Assembly (NCBI GenBank): GCA_018665005.1
Contig: JABJEE010000273.1
Location: 1-8,315 of the forward strand
Source: Flavobacteriales bacterium
GTDB lineage: Bacteria; Bacteroidota; Bacteroidia; Flavobacteriales_D; Crocinitomicaceae
Direction: 5' to 3'
DNA: 8,315 nucleotides
A program made the translations under genes and the position numbers. The notes beneath the pieces were generated by a model. The model saw only the letters and a program-made list of their open reading frames with translations. It made no database searches and was not told where the DNA came from. Shown piece by piece: positions 6,556 through 8,315 of this stretch (positions are counted from its first letter, which is position 1; each line of letters begins with the position of its first letter).

Positions 6556-7131
6556 ATGAATTTCCTCGGTCATCTATATTTTTCAAATGATGATTTAGAC
6601 TTAATGATTGCAAATCTTTTTGGAGATTCTGTGAAAGGAAATAAATATCTAAATTATTCTTCAAAAATTCAGCAAGGGGTTCTTTTACATCGGAAAATCG
6701 ACTTCTATATTGATAATCATGATTTGGTAAAAGAATTAAGGTTAGAGCTTTACAAAGAACTACCAAAAGTAGCAGGTATCGCGATTGATTTATATTTCGA
6801 TCATTTGTTGGCCATTCATTGGAATAGCTATCACTATAAACCGTTTGAAAGTTTTCTAGATGAATTTTATATGCATCGCTCGAAATACGAAGTTGAATTA
6901 AATATAGAGTTTCGATTATTTTTAGAAAGACTGAGAGAGCATAAGTGGATCAACCACTACCCTAGCCTTTATGGTTTAGAACAAGTTTGTCTGGGTGTTT
7001 CAAAACGAATATCATTCAAAAACAAATTGCCCGAAGCGCCCCTTGTTTTTTCCAAACACAATATTAAAATTGAAAATGTATTTCATCAATTTATGAATGA
7101 TGCTAAAAATGACCTAGCGAATCAGGTTTAG
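6556..7131 (+). CDS. acpH: Acyl carrier protein phosphodiesterase (AcpH / DUF479 family)
   Basis: This is a 191-residue cytoplasmic protein matching the AcpH family, which in E. coli removes the 4'-phosphopantetheine arm from holo-ACP to give apo-ACP. The family pattern is clear: MNFLGHLYFS at 1-10, NLFGDSVKGN at 20-29 with D24, GVLLHRKIDFYIDNH at 41-55 with H45 and D49, and AIDLYFDHLLAIHW at 76-89 with D82 and H83. The spacing of H and D residues fits the unusual HD-like metal site proposed for this family, and the length is usual (E. coli about 193). The ACP-hydrolase activity has been shown for few members, so the substrate in this lineage is inferred. The start is supported by a strong GGAGGA and by the conserved N-terminus. 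The gene follows the acidic small protein by 21 nt, and its last 18 bases overlap the end of the convergent surface-protein gene. Confidence 0.88.
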   Translation: MNFLGHLYFSNDDLDLMIANLFGDSVKGNKYLNYSSKIQQGVLLHRKIDFYIDNHDLVKELRLELYKELPKVAGIAIDLYFDHLLAIHWNSYHYKPFESFLDEFYMHRSKYEVELNIEFRLFLERLREHKWINHYPSLYGLEQVCLGVSKRISFKNKLPEAPLVFSKHNIKIENVFHQFMNDAKNDLANQV

Positions 7132-8315
7132 ATGTCCTGATATCATTTTAGACTCGTTGGTTTCTGGAACAACATAATTAATTCTCCAGACGTAAGTTCC
7201 TTCAGGGCATTTAACCCCATTATAAGTACCATCCCAATTTTCATTAGAATCAAAAAAGCGAACAAGTTCTTCACCCCAACGATCATAAATAATCATTTCA
7301 AATTGATTAGGATCGTAACCACTGGTAAAAACCGGAAAAAAGGTATTGTTGTGCTCGTCTCCATCTGGAGTAAAAGTGTTGGGGACATAATAAATTTCTT
7401 CACCTTTTATTTGAATGAACACTTGTGTAGAGTCTGTACACCCAAATTCATTTTCCACATACAAATGAACCAAATAATTCCCTTCAGTATATGGATAAGA
7501 ATGATCAATTTGACCACTAAAAAAGTCATAAAATGAACCATCCCCTGTGCTAAGTATAGATGAATTTGCCCCAGAACTTGTGTTTTGAAAAGTAATATGT
7601 GGAATGTCGCTTGTAGTTAACAATGGACTAGCAGACAAATCGGCTTCTGGATTAGGATAAACGATTACCGTAGTTTGTATGGAGTCTACACATCCATTTG
7701 AATCCGTTCCTGTAACCCAAAAATCTGTAGTTTCATTAGGTGAAGTTATAAGTAAGTCACCATTACCGAAGGGAGACCAATCATATCCTTGCGCACCGGA
7801 AACAACTATTTCTACAGATTGACCAAAGCATACACCCTGAACTGGAGTTATTGCCATTTCAGGAAGACCAAACACTACAATAGACAAGCTGTCTGAATTT
7901 TCACAACCTAATTCATCTGAACCATTTAAATAAATAAAAATAGAGCTATCGGGAATTAAAACTTGTTCAACCAAAGTTTCATCAGGAAACAATGACAATT
8001 CCCAAGAGTAGACCTCACCTCCATTAGCTATGAGGAAAATGGAATCACCAATACAAATTTGGTTTTCCGATGAAACGATATCAATAGATGGTAAATCTTG
8101 AACACCCACATTAATAATTGCGCTAGATGAACAATAGTTACTATCTATTCCTGTTAATTCAACGGACACGCTTGCTGCTGGTGAACAAAACAATGCACCA
8201 TTTGACCCCATGTCACCTATTGATGGGCTCCATGTATAGGTTTCTGCACCATTGGGAACTAATACTGCCGTATCTCCAATACAAATTAAGGTATCACTAC
8301 AGCTAATTACTGGAA
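7114..8315 (-). CDS. T9SS type B sorting-domain surface protein, C-terminal part (cut by right window edge)
   Basis: The frame stays open to the right edge, so the visible 399 residues are only the C-terminus of a larger secreted protein. A methionine codon at 8211 is internal, not the start. Reading from the N-terminal side it shows three Ig-like repeats of about 75 residues (pattern C-[IF]-G-[DQ]-[ST], then G-x-x-x-Y-x-W, then a second Cys 46-50 residues after the first). A PKD-like domain follows (7408-7650; DGSFYDFFSG, HSYPYTEGNYLVHLYV, GCTDS). Last is the gliding-motility/CHU_C type B sorting domain (7117-7392), with VPNTFTPDGDEHNNTF, IYDRWGEELVRF, NWDGTYNGVKCPEGTYVW and the ending SGHLNLIR. 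Such proteins cross the outer membrane through the type IX (Por) secretion system and commonly stay on or near the surface. The role is probably adhesion or motility-related; no catalytic domain is visible in this part. Confidence 0.93.
   Translation of the reverse strand, partial: PVISCSDTLICIGDTAVLVPNGAETYTWSPSIGDMGSNGALFCSPAASVSVELTGIDSNYCSSSAIINVGVQDLPSIDIVSSENQICIGDSIFLIANGGEVYSWELSLFPDETLVEQVLIPDSSIFIYLNGSDELGCENSDSLSIVVFGLPEMAITPVQGVCFGQSVEIVVSGAQGYDWSPFGNGDLLITSPNETTDFWVTGTDSNGCVDSIQTTVIVYPNPEADLSASPLLTTSDIPHITFQNTSSGANSSILSTGDGSFYDFFSGQIDHSYPYTEGNYLVHLYVENEFGCTDSTQVFIQIKGEEIYYVPNTFTPDGDEHNNTFFPVFTSGYDPNQFEMIIYDRWGEELVRFFDSNENWDGTYNGVKCPEGTYVWRINYVVPETNESKMISGHLNLIR
7651..8283 (-). 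repeat. Three Ig-like protein repeats of about 75 residues
   Basis: The first-cysteine codons of successive units begin (in the coding direction) at 8283, 8055 and 7830, giving periods of 228 and 225 bp (76 and 75 residues). Each unit has a CxG[DQ][ST] strand, a Y-x-W motif about 15 residues later and a second cysteine 46-50 residues after the first, which suggests one disulfide per unit. The nucleotide sequences have diverged, so this is an old protein-level repeat and not a recent tandem duplication. More units probably continue beyond the right edge. Confidence 0.75.

Noticed and set aside
6344..6559. Plus-strand open frame of 71 codons overlapping the DUF2795-like gene
   Set aside because: It is a frame-shifted shadow of the conserved acidic protein, is basic and unpatterned, and would run into the acpH start.
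6515..6766. Minus-strand open frame of 83 codons
   Set aside because: It is antisense to the beginning of acpH and the end of the small gene, both of which match known families; no start signal or motif is visible.
7303..7536. Plus-strand open frame of 77 codons
   Set aside because: It is antisense to the T9SS sorting and PKD-like domains, which are unmistakable on the minus strand.
1..8315. Search by eye for transposases, integrases, defence genes, CRISPR-like repeats and tRNAs
   Set aside because: None was found. The genes are housekeeping, transport or surface-protein families with uniform AT-rich composition and no boundary signs of transfer.

Overview
The window looks like chromosomal DNA from a member of the Bacteroidota, probably a marine or aquatic Flavobacteriia-like lineage. 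Four things point that way. The base composition is AT-rich. Promoter -7 elements fit the TAnnTTTG pattern of that phylum. Shine-Dalgarno sequences are almost absent. The right edge carries the C-terminal sorting domain of a type IX secretion (gliding/CHU_C) protein. I see no phage, transposon, integrase, tRNA, rRNA or CRISPR array; this is ordinary, gene-dense chromosome.

Left part (1-1313, minus strand): an ABC exporter pair. The ATPase gene is followed by a membrane permease gene, whose GTG start overlaps the ATPase stop by one base and which runs off the left edge. Divergent from it (1399-3090, plus strand) is a secreted or periplasmic DUF4140/DUF4139 (MuiA-like) protein, closed by a clear intrinsic terminator at 3095-3116.

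Centre (3208-6220, plus strand): a tight three-gene run. It holds ispH (isoprenoid synthesis, plant/cyanobacterial-like long form), a PLP-dependent methionine gamma-lyase/cystathionine gamma-synthase family enzyme (ATGA overlap with ispH), and a PduO/MMAB-type ATP:cob(I)alamin adenosyltransferase 2 nt further on. A possible metabolic link is that the lyase makes 2-oxobutyrate, which leads to propionyl-CoA and then methylmalonyl-CoA, whose mutase needs the adenosylcobalamin made by the third gene. This is inference.

Right part: a Bacteroidota promoter (6256-6286) reads into a two-gene unit, a 73-residue very acidic DUF2795-like protein and an AcpH-type acyl-carrier-protein phosphodiesterase. 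The latter has the only good Shine-Dalgarno in the window. Its 3' end overlaps by 18 bases the convergent gene for a repeat-containing T9SS type B cell-surface protein, which is cut off by the right edge (only its C-terminal 399 residues are present).

Nothing here amounts to a convincing undescribed system. The most useful leads are the lyase/adenosyltransferase pairing, the specificity residues of the lyase, the acidic small protein with its own promoter, and the convergent overlap.
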